Shown here in pieces: positions 24,821 through 34,490 of a stretch of DNA of 64,000 nucleotides; the first letter of the stretch is position 1; the number at the start of each line of letters is the position of its first letter. The translations under genes and the position numbers were made by a program. Under the pieces are notes generated by a model, which did not search any database, was not told the origin of the DNA, and saw nothing but the letters and a program-made list of their open reading frames with translations. The stretch spans positions 1-64,000 of the forward strand of contig DASTHI010000001.1 of NCBI GenBank assembly GCA_035718275.1, given 5' to 3'. This stretch comes from Pseudolabrys sp035718275 (GTDB taxonomy: Bacteria; Pseudomonadota; Alphaproteobacteria; Rhizobiales; Xanthobacteraceae).

Positions 24821-27800
24821 CTATTCAGCAGCCCTCAGAAGGGGCGCCCCTCCGGCAAGGAATCGCTCAAAGAGCGCGGTTTCCTCTGCTTTTGCCGCGG
24901 CCAGATGCCGCTGTTTCACGGGGCCGAATCCACGAATTTTTTCCGGGATTGCAGCAAGCGCAACGGCCAGTTGATGATTGCCCGGAGTGAGGTTCTCGAT
25001 GATGTCGTCGAGAAGGCGTTCATAGTCCGAGATCAGCCGGCGCTCGGTCCTGCGTTCATGGCTGTAGCCAAAGGGATCGAGAAAGCGGCCACGCAGAAAT
25101 CTCAGTTTCGCCAGCACGGCAAACACCTTCAAAACCCATGGACCGAACGACATCTTTCTCGGCTCACCCGTGGCCGAGTCGACCCGGGCAAGCAAGGGCG
25201 GCGCCAGATGGAACTCGAAGCGCAGGTTTTCTCCGCCGAAGCCGGATTTCACTCGGCTGAGAAATGAAGTTTCGCTGTAGAGGCGGGCGACCTCGTACTC
25301 GTCTTTGTAGGCCATCAGTTTGAAGAGATATCGTGCCACAGTTTCGGCGAGGCCGGTCTGACCGGGTGCTTTTTCAGCCTCCGCAGCGCGTATCTTTTCG
25401 ACGCGATTCCGGTAACGGCGCGCATAGGCGGCATTCTGATAGGCCGTCAGAAACTCCGCACGCCGTTCAACTGTCTCGGCAAAAGACTTCGACATCTTGA
25501 GTGAATCGTTCTCCTCGGCGGGCTGCGGCTCGATCAAATCCTCGATTAATCTCGGACTTACGACTGCCCGGCGACCGAAGCGGAATGCAGCGACATTCAT
25601 CGCGATCGCCTCGCCATTCATTTCAATCGCACGCTCGATGGCTTCGGATGAAAGCGGCAGTGAACCAAGCTGGTAAGCATATCCAAGCATGAACATATTG
25701 GTGCCGATCGAATTACCGAGAAGCACAGTGGCAAGCCGCGTTGCATCCACGAAATAGCTGCGTTCGCGTCCCGCATGGCTCGCAATCGCTCGCTTGAGCC
25801 GCTCGATCGGCAACGAGAATTCGGCGTTTCGCGTAAAGTCGCCCGGCAGAAACTCGGCCGTGTTGACCACAACCCGCGTCGTTCCCGCCTTCATCGCTCC
25901 GAGCACCTTCTTGGCTCCGGCCACAACTATGTCGCCACCAAGGACGAGATCCGCACCTCCCGCTGCGATTCGAATCGCGTGGATCTCATCGGGCGTATTG
26001 GCGATGCGAATGTGGCTGTACACCGCGCCACCCTTCTGCGCGAGACCCGCCATATCGATCACCCCAACCCCCTTACCTTCAAGGTGGGCGGCCATCCCGA
26101 TAATTGCGCCGATGGTTACTATTCCGGTCCCACCAATGCCGGTGACGATAATCCCATAAGGGTGATTGATCAGAGGCGCGGTTGGCGCAGGCAGTGCCGG
26201 CCAGTCTGCCGGCTCGGTAATACCTTCGGTTTTCCTCAGCTTTGCGCCGTGCACAGTGACAAACGAAGGGCAAAAGCCGTTCACGCAAGAGTAGTCTTTG
26301 TTACAGCTCGACTGATCGATGGTTCGCTTGCGACCCCACTCCGTTTCGAGCGGCTGCACAGAGACGCAGTTCGATTTTACGCCGCAATCACCACAGCCTT
26401 CGCAGACGAGATCGTTAATGACGACGCGCTTGTCCGGATCGGGATAGGCACCACGCTTGCGGCGGCGTCGCTTCTCGGCCGCACAGGTTTGATCGTAGAT
26501 CAGAATGCTGACGCCCGGTACGCTCGCCAACTCCCGCTGAACCGCATCGAGCTGGTCGCGGTGATGGATCGTAAGACCACGCGGCCACTCAGTGCCTTTC
26601 GGATATTTCCATGGCTCATCGGTTACGACCACGGTGCGCTTCGCGCCTTCGGCGGCGACCTGGGCCGCAATCTGCGGCACCGAGAGACCTCCATCATTGG
26701 CCTGTCCGCCGGTCATAGCCACAGCGTCGTTGAACAAGATTTTGTAGGTTATGTTCACGCCGGAGGCGATCGCGGCGCGAATGGCGAGATAGCCGGAATG
26801 ATTGTACGTGCCGTCACCCAAATTTTGGAACACGTGTTCGCGCTTGGAAAACGGGGCTTCGCCGATCCAGTTTGCCCCCTCTCCGCCCATTTGCGTGAAG
26901 CCGAGTGTTTTCCGATCCATCCACTGCGCCATATAATGGCAGCCGATGCCGGCGTAGGCTCGGCTACCTTCGGGCACGCGTGTGGAGGTATTGTGGGGAC
27001 ACCCCGAGCAGAAATACGGGATACGCTGCGCCACATCGCTTGTTTCGTTGAGAGCGCGCTGTGCTGACTTCAGCCGCGCAACATTGGCAGCGAGTTCATC
27101 GTTGGATCCGTAGCGCAACAGACGTTCGCCAATACAGATGGCAATCTCGTTCGGATCGAGCGCCCCCTTGACCGGGAAAAGCCAGTTGCCTTGCTCGTCT
27201 TTTTTGCCGATGCACGCGGGTTGATTGGCGCCACCATAGAGCTCTTCGCGGACCTGCACCTCGACGAGAGAACGTTTCTCCTCGACAACGATGATGAGAT
27301 CGAGTCCCTGAGCGAACTCGGCGAGTTCCTGCCGGCCGATCGGCCATACGCAAGCGATCTTGAAAAGCCGCAATCCGAGGTCATTGCACTTGACCTCGTC
27401 AATGCCGAGTTCGTCGAAAGCCTGACGCACATCAAGATAGGCTTTCCCCGTGGTGACCACTCCGATTTTGGGCGCCCGCCCGCCCGACGTGATGATGCGG
27501 TTAAGCCGATTCGCGCGCACGAAGGCCAGCATTGCATCACGTTTGAAATCGTGAAGGCGGGCCTCCTGACCGAGAATGGTATCGACGAGACGGATGTTGA
27601 GACCGCCTTCGGGCGGCTGAAAATCATCCGGTAGGACAATCTTCACGCGATCGATGCCGGCCTCGACCACTCCGGCCGATTCAACCGTTTCGTGCATGCA
27701 TTTGAGAGCTGTCCAGGCTCCTGTAAAGCGGGACATTGACCAGCCATAGAGCGCGTAATCGATAATTTCCTGGACGCCAGCCGGGTTGAGGATCGGCATC

Positions 27801-28300
27801 ATCACGTCAACGAAATGGAATTCAGATTGATGCGCCGTGGTGGATGACTCGGCCGTGTGGTCATCACCCATCAACGCGATCACGCCGCCATTTCTCGACG
27901 TGCCGGCGAAATTGGCATGGCGGAAAACGTCGCCCGACCGGTCCACTCCCGGACCCTTGCCGTACCACATCCCGAAAACGCCATCGAACTTCCCTTCGCC
28001 GCGCAACTCCGCCTGCTGTGAGCCCCACAACGCTGTCGCGGCAAGTTCCTCGTTGATGGCGGACTGAAACTTGATATCGGCAGCCGCAATGTGTCGCGCG
28101 GCACGCATGAACTGTTGATCAAGTCCGCCGAGCGGGGAGCCTCGGTAACCGGTGACGAACCCTGCGGTGTTCAAACCGGCCCGCCGATCGCGCTCCTTCT
28201 GCATCAGGCAGGCACGGATCAATGCCTGATAGCCGGTCACCAGAACGCGCGACCTCGCCAGATCGTACTTGTCGTCGAGAGTGACCTGTCGAAGGGGCAT
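24821..28300 (-). CDS. Indolepyruvate ferredoxin oxidoreductase, fused alpha-beta
   Basis: A 1159-residue fusion of IorA- and IorB-like parts. It decarboxylates aryl-pyruvates, reduces ferredoxin and makes aryl-acetyl-CoA. The N-terminal half has the pyrimidine domain, then the thiamine diphosphate-binding block GDGTYNHSGYLA near residue 500. A cysteine-rich Fe-S region (VCEGCGDCGVKSNC, then SCNKDYSCVNGFCPS) lies near 640-700. The C-terminal gamma domain starts at GIGGTGIVTIGAIIGMAA. This single-chain form is common in alpha- and betaproteobacteria. It heads the minus-strand operon that also encodes two acid-CoA ligases and a Liv transporter. Confidence 0.93.
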   Translation of the reverse strand: MPLRQVTLDDKYDLARSRVLVTGYQALIRACLMQKERDRRAGLNTAGFVTGYRGSPLGGLDQQFMRAARHIAAADIKFQSAINEELAATALWGSQQAELRGEGKFDGVFGMWYGKGPGVDRSGDVFRHANFAGTSRNGGVIALMGDDHTAESSTTAHQSEFHFVDVMMPILNPAGVQEIIDYALYGWSMSRFTGAWTALKCMHETVESAGVVEAGIDRVKIVLPDDFQPPEGGLNIRLVDTILGQEARLHDFKRDAMLAFVRANRLNRIITSGGRAPKIGVVTTGKAYLDVRQAFDELGIDEVKCNDLGLRLFKIACVWPIGRQELAEFAQGLDLIIVVEEKRSLVEVQVREELYGGANQPACIGKKDEQGNWLFPVKGALDPNEIAICIGERLLRYGSNDELAANVARLKSAQRALNETSDVAQRIPYFCSGCPHNTSTRVPEGSRAYAGIGCHYMAQWMDRKTLGFTQMGGEGANWIGEAPFSKREHVFQNLGDGTYNHSGYLAIRAAIASGVNITYKILFNDAVAMTGGQANDGGLSVPQIAAQVAAEGAKRTVVVTDEPWKYPKGTEWPRGLTIHHRDQLDAVQRELASVPGVSILIYDQTCAAEKRRRRKRGAYPDPDKRVVINDLVCEGCGDCGVKSNCVSVQPLETEWGRKRTIDQSSCNKDYSCVNGFCPSFVTVHGAKLRKTEGITEPADWPALPAPTAPLINHPYGIIVTGIGGTGIVTIGAIIGMAAHLEGKGVGVIDMAGLAQKGGAVYSHIRIANTPDEIHAIRIAAGGADLVLGGDIVVAGAKKVLGAMKAGTTRVVVNTAEFLPGDFTRNAEFSLPIERLKRAIASHAGRERSYFVDATRLATVLLGNSIGTNMFMLGYAYQLGSLPLSSEAIERAIEMNGEAIAMNVAAFRFGRRAVVSPRLIEDLIEPQPAEENDSLKMSKSFAETVERRAEFLTAYQNAAYARRYRNRVEKIRAAEAEKAPGQTGLAETVARYLFKLMAYKDEYEVARLYSETSFLSRVKSGFGGENLRFEFHLAPPLLARVDSATGEPRKMSFGPWVLKVFAVLAKLRFLRGRFLDPFGYSHERRTERRLISDYERLLDDIIENLTPGNHQLAVALAAIPEKIRGFGPVKQRHLAAAKAEETALFERFLAGGAPLLRAAE

Positions 28301-28570
28301 GAAAGCCTTGTCACTGGCGCGAATTGGATACGCTACATTGCCTAGTCATATAGGCTTGCATTTGCCGACGCAAAACCGACGCGGCGGAAAAACTATACCT
28401 GCCCCTCGCTCGGTCAATTTCGTTCTTAACGCAGGCGATATAAGGAAATTTCGCGCGAAGGCCCTGGCGCGCATTATGGCGCAATGCAGCAGCAAAGCAG
28501 CCTCCCGCCAGCGTGGATGGTCAAGCGCTCGCCCGTTTGCCACAACCCTCCTAAAGCGGACTTTTGGACC

Positions 28571-29794
28571 ATGCTGCAGCCGACCTCTACATCTATTGAA
28601 TCAAAGGCATCCTGGGCCGTCGCTTCGGCCGCGCTCATAACGATGCTGATGGCATTCGGTGCGGCCTGGATTACGCCGGTCGCGCTGAAGGACATCGCTG
28701 CCGAGGTGGGTGGAACGAGGTCAATCCCCTCGCTCGCAAGTGCGCTTGCGTGGCTGGGATTGGGATTCGGCGGAATCGTGATGGGTCTTATTGCCGACAA
28801 GGTCGGGACGCGATGGACCGTCATCTGCGGCGCGATAATGATAGGAGTCGGGCTCGCCATCTCGACTTTTGGGCCGCCTTGGCCGCTTTGGGTTGGTCAT
28901 GGGCTTTTCATCGGTATCATCGGTCTGGGAGGTATCAATGCCCCTATGTACATTTATGTGTGCCGCTGGTTCGACCGCCGGCGCGGCTCAGCGCTCGCCC
29001 TGATCTCCAGCGGCAGCTATCTTGCCGGCGCAATGTGGCCGCCGGTTTTTGAACGTGCGATCGCGGCCTTGGGATGGCGACAGACGATGCTCGCGTACGC
29101 TGTCCTCGAAATCGCGCTGATCCTACCCTTGGCGATCATCTTCTTCCGCGCGCCCCCGGAGCTCATCATTCCAAGCGTCACCGGCGCTGGTTCGCCGGCA
29201 AAAGCACGAGTGTTGGGTTGGCCACGCAATCTCGTATTCTGGATCATGAGTGGTGCGGCTGTGCTGTGCTGCATTCCGATGGCGATGCCGCAGGGCCATC
29301 TCGTCGCTTTTTGCAGCGATTTAGGCATCACGCGATCGAGCGGCGCATTGATGCTCACGGTACTTCTTGGAACCGCCTTCTTGAGTCGACAGGTGTGGGG
29401 AGCAATCTCCGATCGAATTGGCGGGCTCGCGACCGTGTTCATCGGCTCCGCCTGGCAGGCTGCGTCAATGACGGCGCTGCTCTTCACCCAGAGCGAGGCT
29501 GGGCTGTTCACTGTTTCTGCGGCTTTTGGCCTCGGATTTTCTGGGATCATTCCGGCCTATGTGCTCGCGCTTCGCGAGCTGTTCCCTGCGTCGGAAGCTT
29601 CGTGGCGGATACCGACGCTGCTTTTGTTCAGCGGCGGGGGTATGGCGCTCGGCGGCTGGCTTGCAGGGTTTCTCTATGATCACTTTGGCTATTACGCCCC
29701 GGCTTTCGCTGCAGGCATCGGGGCAAATATTCTCAATCTACTCGTCTTGGGAGTGCTGCTGGCCAGAAAACGGCTCACGCCCGCATTCGCCTAA
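28571..29794 (+). CDS. MFS transporter, oxalate/formate-antiporter-like
   Basis: A 407-residue protein with about 12 hydrophobic segments. The loop DKVGTRW after TM2 and the symmetric DRIGG loop in the second half are the major facilitator signature. The composition resembles monocarboxylate/oxalate-formate type carriers. The ATG at 28571 is chosen because the upstream extension is polar and unlike the family. It is divergent from the oxidoreductase operon and convergent with the TRAP binding-protein gene, overlapping it by 4 bp. The substrate is unknown. Confidence 0.85.
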   Translation: MLQPTSTSIESKASWAVASAALITMLMAFGAAWITPVALKDIAAEVGGTRSIPSLASALAWLGLGFGGIVMGLIADKVGTRWTVICGAIMIGVGLAISTFGPPWPLWVGHGLFIGIIGLGGINAPMYIYVCRWFDRRRGSALALISSGSYLAGAMWPPVFERAIAALGWRQTMLAYAVLEIALILPLAIIFFRAPPELIIPSVTGAGSPAKARVLGWPRNLVFWIMSGAAVLCCIPMAMPQGHLVAFCSDLGITRSSGALMLTVLLGTAFLSRQVWGAISDRIGGLATVFIGSAWQAASMTALLFTQSEAGLFTVSAAFGLGFSGIIPAYVLALRELFPASEASWRIPTLLLFSGGGMALGGWLAGFLYDHFGYYAPAFAAGIGANILNLLVLGVLLARKRLTPAFA

Positions 29795-30717
29795 GCTTTC
29801 GGCAGCATCCTGAACATCGCTTCGCCGTAAGTTTTCCGGGCCTCGATCAGCAGCGGCTGTACCTTTGCCACGAACGCATCGTGTTCGCCAGTTGTAAGTT
29901 CGTTGATCTCACAACCCTGCGCTTCAATCATCTTGTATGACTGAACATGTTCGTCGATCGCGAGTTGGCGTTGATATGCGACTGCATCGGCCACCGCTTG
30001 GCCCATCGCACGTTTGAGTTCGTCAGGCCAACTTTCTAACATTGTGCGGTTGAGAAAGATCGGGCGCGAAATATAGAAATGTGATGTGAGGGTGTGAAAT
30101 TTGTGAAACTTGTGCACGCCGTAGGTTACCGTATTGGCCAGCGGATTTTCCTGCGCGTCCAGAGTTCCCGCCTTGATCATGGCAATAGCCTCGGTCAGGT
30201 CCATTCGCATCGCAACCGCGCCAAGCAAATCGAACGTGCGCCTTTGAATTTCGCTCGGTAACACGCGGATCCTCATGCCAGTCATGTCGGCCGGCAGATG
30301 AATGGGGCGCAATCGGTTCGATATGTGGCGAAAGCCATTCTCGAACCAGCCTAGGATCCGGTAATTGATGCGTTCTTCGATCATTCGCGCAAGAAAGGCA
30401 CCCAGCGCACCATCCATTGCTGCGCGCGCCTGCGCGTTGCTTGAAAAGAGGAATGGCAGATCAACAAAGCCGAGTTCGGGGACTCGATCCGTCAAATAGC
30501 TGGACGACTGGTAACCGAGCGTGATCTCCCCATTTTCCACCAGTGTGAGGATGTCCTCAGCCTTATGACCGAGATCCATGATGTTGAAGATGTATTCAAC
30601 CTCAACGTCAGGGCCAAAACGCGCCTTAAGCTTTTCGCCGATCAGCTTCAGCGCTTTGCTGAAACCGGTGTTCGGCGGGCCGTAACCGCCCATGCGGATT
30701 CGAATTGGACGGCTCAT
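29791..30717 (-). CDS. DctP-family TRAP binding protein lacking a signal peptide
   Basis: A 308-residue TRAP solute-binding protein fold. The block ENGFRHISN leads into MRIRVLPSE, which carries the ligand-binding arginine region, and AGTLDAQENPL follows. The start at 30717 is supported by AAAAGGAG eight to fifteen bases upstream. The chain begins MSRPIRIRMGGYG with no hydrophobic export segment. The frame upstream reaches a stop near 30780 without another start, so the lack of a signal is real in this sequence. It lies 4 kb from the dctQM genes and is divergent from an aldolase gene. Confidence 0.85.
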   Translation of the reverse strand: MSRPIRIRMGGYGPPNTGFSKALKLIGEKLKARFGPDVEVEYIFNIMDLGHKAEDILTLVENGEITLGYQSSSYLTDRVPELGFVDLPFLFSSNAQARAAMDGALGAFLARMIEERINYRILGWFENGFRHISNRLRPIHLPADMTGMRIRVLPSEIQRRTFDLLGAVAMRMDLTEAIAMIKAGTLDAQENPLANTVTYGVHKFHKFHTLTSHFYISRPIFLNRTMLESWPDELKRAMGQAVADAVAYQRQLAIDEHVQSYKMIEAQGCEINELTTGEHDAFVAKVQPLLIEARKTYGEAMFRMLPKA

Positions 30718-30811
30718 ATCGGCGGCTCCTTTTCGGCTTTCTATCTGGCGGCCGTAATATGGCCAAGCAGAAACGGTATGCTAAATTCTGCAAAGATCGA
30801 AGGAGGGCCCG

Positions 30812-31576
30812 ATGAACAAACTCGCCAGCGTTGCGAACGTTACACGCGATGGAATTTCGCCGGCTGAATGGCAGGCCCGGGTCGATCTCGCAGCCGTATA
30901 TCGGCTGACCGCACATTACGGATGGGATGACGTGATCTACAATCACTCTTCAATGCGGGTACCAAGCGAGCCGCGCAATTTTCTAATGAAGAAGCATGAC
31001 CTCCTTTACACCGAAGTCACCGCTTCAAATCTGGTCAAGGTCTGCATGGATGAGGATCTGGACGAGAAATCAGGCGTCAATCGGCCCGGCTTTACCCTGC
31101 ATGGAGGCGTGTTGAGCGCGCGATCAGACGTCAATTGCGCCGTACACGTTCACACCAACATCGGGATGGCCATCGCGGGATTGAAGCACGGGCTCCGCAT
31201 GGTCTCGCAGCAGGCGGTCCGCTTTTATCAACGGATCGGATATCACGCGTATGAAGGCATCACCGAGGATTTTGAGGAGCGCCAGCGGCTCAATCGCGAT
31301 CTGGGCAATAATTGCGCGATGATCTTGCAGAATCATGGCTTGCTGACCGTCGGCAAGAGCGCCCGGGAAGCTTTCGTGTTGATGAAGCATCTCATCGACG
31401 CGGCCGATATTCAGCTCAAACTGGAAGCTACAGGCTCGGAAATAATCGAAATTCCTGCAGCCATCTGCGCCAAGACCGTTGAGCAGTTCGTGCATCACGA
31501 TGCAGGCCGCGGCAGTCACGACTGGGCTGCCTACTTGCGCATGCTCGATCAGATCGATCCCAGTTACCGAAACTGA
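30812..31576 (+). CDS. Class II aldolase/adducin family protein
   Basis: A 254-residue zinc aldolase-like protein. The metal-binding HVHT motif near residue 110, the upstream YNHSSMR block and the later NHGLLTVG histidine fit the family. Members act as sugar-phosphate aldolases, epimerases or decarboxylases, so the reaction cannot be read from sequence. The ribosome site AAGGAGGG is strong. It is followed after 11 bp by an HpcH/HpaI aldolase gene, so the two form an operon. A second class II paralogue lies at 54193. Confidence 0.88.
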   Translation: MNKLASVANVTRDGISPAEWQARVDLAAVYRLTAHYGWDDVIYNHSSMRVPSEPRNFLMKKHDLLYTEVTASNLVKVCMDEDLDEKSGVNRPGFTLHGGVLSARSDVNCAVHVHTNIGMAIAGLKHGLRMVSQQAVRFYQRIGYHAYEGITEDFEERQRLNRDLGNNCAMILQNHGLLTVGKSAREAFVLMKHLIDAADIQLKLEATGSEIIEIPAAICAKTVEQFVHHDAGRGSHDWAAYLRMLDQIDPSYRN

Positions 31577-31587
31577 GCCGCGCCGTC

Positions 31588-32397
31588 GTGGCGTTTACGA
31601 ACCGCATGCAAGAGCGGCTTGCTCGCGGCGAAACAGCGCTGTGCATGGCCACGCGCCTCGCCCGCACAGCCGAGATCGCGATGATCGCCCAGTCATGCGG
31701 GTTCGATGGTTTTTTTATCGATATGGAGCACTGCACGATCTCGCTCGATGCCGCGGCGCAGATCTGCATCGCGGCCCTGCCCCTTGGAGTGACGCCGCTC
31801 GTCCGAATTGCCGGCCACCGCTTCGAGGATGCAACACGGTTACTCGATATGGGTGCATTAGGAATCATCTGTCCAAACGTCACCACGCGCAGCGAAGCCG
31901 AGGCGCTGGTGCGCGCCTGCCGGTTCCCGCCGCTCGGGGAAAGGTCTGTCGCCGGTACCGGAGCATTGCAGGGCTATCGAGCGATGCCCCTGTCGGATGT
32001 GAACGCCGAAAGCAATAGTGCGACGCTCCTTGTCGCGATGCTGGAAAATCCGGGCGCTATAGCCAATGTGGACGCAATCGCCTCCGTGCCGGGGATTGAC
32101 GTGCTACTCATCGGCTCCAACGATCTATGCACGGCGATGGGAATTCCAGGCCAGTTGAAAAGCCCCAGGTTGGGTGCCGCTTACGAAATCACGGCGAAGG
32201 CCTGTAACACGCACAAGAAATATTTGGGCATTGGAGGCATACGCGGCGACCCCGGCCACATTGCCGAGCTGATCGCGCTCGGAGCCCGTTTCGTGATCGC
32301 CGGTTCAGACGTTCAATATCTGATGCGATCGGCCCGGGACGAAGTTGCATTACTGCGCAAGTCGGCACCCAGCCAGCGTTCTGTTCACTCCGGGTAA
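31588..32397 (+). CDS. HpcH/HpaI-family aldolase
   Basis: A 269-residue TIM-barrel enzyme of the 2-keto-3-deoxy-sugar/4-hydroxy-2-oxo-acid aldolase family, which cleaves 2-keto acids to pyruvate and an aldehyde. Seen are FFIDMEHCTISL (metal/pyruvate region), PLVRIAGH and VLLIGSNDLCTAMG. The start used is GTG 31588; an ATG at 31606 is possible. Paired with a class II aldolase it suggests breakdown of a sugar acid or hydroxy acid. Confidence 0.87.
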   Translation: MAFTNRMQERLARGETALCMATRLARTAEIAMIAQSCGFDGFFIDMEHCTISLDAAAQICIAALPLGVTPLVRIAGHRFEDATRLLDMGALGIICPNVTTRSEAEALVRACRFPPLGERSVAGTGALQGYRAMPLSDVNAESNSATLLVAMLENPGAIANVDAIASVPGIDVLLIGSNDLCTAMGIPGQLKSPRLGAAYEITAKACNTHKKYLGIGGIRGDPGHIAELIALGARFVIAGSDVQYLMRSARDEVALLRKSAPSQRSVHSG

Positions 32398-32427
32398 GCT
32401 TGTGGCTGCGTGCCTCGTCAGTAACCA

Positions 32428-33624
32428 TCAGCCCCACTTCCAGAAGTCAGCGCCCTCCTCGCGTAGGAACCGGGCGAGCACCATCTTGTGCACCTCAGAA
32501 GCGCCATCGACGAGGCGGGCGGAGCGAGCATAACGGTAAATCCATTCCAGGATGGTGTCCTTCGAATATCCACGCGCGCCATTAAGCTGAATCGCAACGT
32601 CTGCGGCATTATGCAGTGCGTCAGCCACCTGTATCTTCGCCATCGAGATTTCCTTACGTGCGCGCGACCCCTGATCGAGCTTCCAGGCTGCGCGAATCGT
32701 GAGCAGCCGCCCGATCTCGATCTGATGCGCCACGTCGCCGAGCTTGATTTGGACGCTTTCCCTATCGGCGAGCTTGCTCCCGAAGCCTTCGCGTCTCCCG
32801 ACATACTCCTGCGCAATCTCGACGCAGCGTTTGGCAAAGCCCAGCCAGCGCATACAGTGCGTCAGACGCGCCGGCCCGAGCCGGATTTGTGCGACCCGCA
32901 ACCCGTCGCCCTCTCCGAGCAGCACATTTTCGACCGGGATTTCCAGCCCATCATATTCGAGCTCGCAATGTCCGCCGTGCTCCTCAGGCCCCATGATCGG
33001 AATGCGTCGGACGACGCGCCAGCCAGGTTGATCCTTATGGTGCAGAAAGCCCGTCAGCCCGCGCCGTGGATCATCCGAGGTCCGCGCGACCAAAATGAAA
33101 TGCTCTGCTCCGTCGGCTCCAGTAATGAACCACTTGCGCCCATGCACGACATAACGGTCGCCTTTCCTCTCTGCTCGCGTGAGCATCATCGACGGATCCG
33201 ATCCGGAGCCGGGATGCGGCTCGGTCATCACGAAGGCCGAACGTGCTCCGCCTTCCACGATTGGCCGAAGAAATCTTTCCTTCTGCGCAGGCGTCCCTAT
33301 CCTGGCAAGCAGATTCATATTGCCGTCATCAGGCGCCATGCAGTGGATGGCTAGCGGTCCGAAGATTGATCTCGCTGCCTCTTCGTAGATCGCCGCCCAG
33401 GCGACGATCGGCAGCTCCATCCCACCATATTCTTTTGGTGATTGCGGTGCCCAGAGACCGGCTTTTTTTGCTTTCTCCCGCACCGGCGCAAGCCGCGGAG
33501 CGGGGATATTTTCGTGCTCGGAAAAATTTGCAGGATCGCTCTCGAGCGGAAGCACATGTTCAGCAACAAACGCGCGAACCCGGAGACGCAGGTCCTCGAT
33601 CTCGGGCGGCAAGGTGAAATCCAT
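32428..33624 (-). CDS. Acyl-CoA dehydrogenase family protein
   Basis: A 398-residue flavoenzyme with FAD-binding FVMTEPHPGSGSDPSMM and KWFITGADGAEH, and the C-terminal ILEWIYRYARSARLVDGASE. Family members make the 2,3-enoyl-CoA and pass electrons to ETF. The form, with a DPRRGLTGF loop, resembles long-chain dehydrogenases of the ACAD11/CaiA-like group. The ATG at 33624 lies two bases after the SDR stop, so the genes are coupled. Confidence 0.9.
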   Translation of the reverse strand: MDFTLPPEIEDLRLRVRAFVAEHVLPLESDPANFSEHENIPAPRLAPVREKAKKAGLWAPQSPKEYGGMELPIVAWAAIYEEAARSIFGPLAIHCMAPDDGNMNLLARIGTPAQKERFLRPIVEGGARSAFVMTEPHPGSGSDPSMMLTRAERKGDRYVVHGRKWFITGADGAEHFILVARTSDDPRRGLTGFLHHKDQPGWRVVRRIPIMGPEEHGGHCELEYDGLEIPVENVLLGEGDGLRVAQIRLGPARLTHCMRWLGFAKRCVEIAQEYVGRREGFGSKLADRESVQIKLGDVAHQIEIGRLLTIRAAWKLDQGSRARKEISMAKIQVADALHNAADVAIQLNGARGYSKDTILEWIYRYARSARLVDGASEVHKMVLARFLREEGADFWKWG

Positions 33625-33626
33625 TT

Positions 33627-34403
33627 TTATCCCCTGATTGCCACGACCTGTCCCCCGTCGACGACGATTGTCGCGCCGGTCATGTAGCGCCCCGCATCGG
33701 AGGCCAACAGCAGCAGCGCTCCGTCGAGATCACCCGACTCGCCGAAGCGCCCCATCGGGATCTCGCGCTTAATGGCCGCACCAGCTTCACTCGAAAGATA
33801 ATCGTCGTTCATTTCTGTAACGAACCAGCCCGGCGCGATCGCGTTGACGCGCACGCCTTTGAATGCGAGCTCGACGGCAAGCGCTTTCGTAACCTGCACG
33901 ACACCAGCCTTGGCCGCAGCATAGGCAACTGCGCCCTTTGAAACGGCCAGACCCAGAACGGACGCGATATTGATGATCGAGCCCTGTTTCTTGGCTGCGA
34001 GCATACGGCGTGCCGCTTCCTGCGCCCAAAAGAAGACGGCATCGAGATCCGTTGAAAGCACCTTGCGCCATTCCTCGGCCGACATCTCGATGGCACGGCC
34101 GCCATGAGCAATCCCGGCATTGTTGACCAAGATCGTCACCGTCCCGAATGCCTTCTCGGCTTCATCAAAGGCATGCGACATGGCGGCGTGATCGGTGACA
34201 TCGGCCTCGATAGCCGCGGCTTTGGTCCCCTTCCGTTCCAGCTCTTCCTTGAGAGCTTTCAGGCGCTCCGCCCGGCGGGCAACCAGCGCGACGCGAGCGC
34301 CGTTATCGGCCAGCGCCTTCGCGAACTGTACGCCGAGACCGCTTGATGCACCCGTCACCAGGGCCACACGGCCTTCCAAGCTAAACATATCGGCAGCCTT
34401 CAT
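33627..34403 (-). CDS. Short-chain dehydrogenase/reductase
   Basis: A 258-residue classical SDR. The NAD(P) motif TGASSGLG is near residues 18-25, followed by NNAGIAHGG. The active-site tyrosine and lysine are in YAAAKAG, after a serine in IASVLG. The ending MTGATIVVDGG is typical. It is upstream of and coupled to the acyl-CoA dehydrogenase, so a hydroxyacyl or alcohol substrate in the same route is likely. Confidence 0.9.
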   Translation of the reverse strand: MKAADMFSLEGRVALVTGASSGLGVQFAKALADNGARVALVARRAERLKALKEELERKGTKAAAIEADVTDHAAMSHAFDEAEKAFGTVTILVNNAGIAHGGRAIEMSAEEWRKVLSTDLDAVFFWAQEAARRMLAAKKQGSIINIASVLGLAVSKGAVAYAAAKAGVVQVTKALAVELAFKGVRVNAIAPGWFVTEMNDDYLSSEAGAAIKREIPMGRFGESGDLDGALLLLASDAGRYMTGATIVVDGGQVVAIRG

Positions 34404-34490
34404 GCCGGGCGGTTATACACGGGCGCCGCAACGATATGGAATAGAAGACGAAAAATTCGTACCAATCCTGAAGATCAAGGGTGGGACGGC

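Noticed and set aside
25775..27067. 430-codon plus-strand open frame inside the oxidoreductase gene
   Set aside because: It is antisense to the thiamine and Fe-S domains of a clearly intact gene and has a composition unlike proteins.
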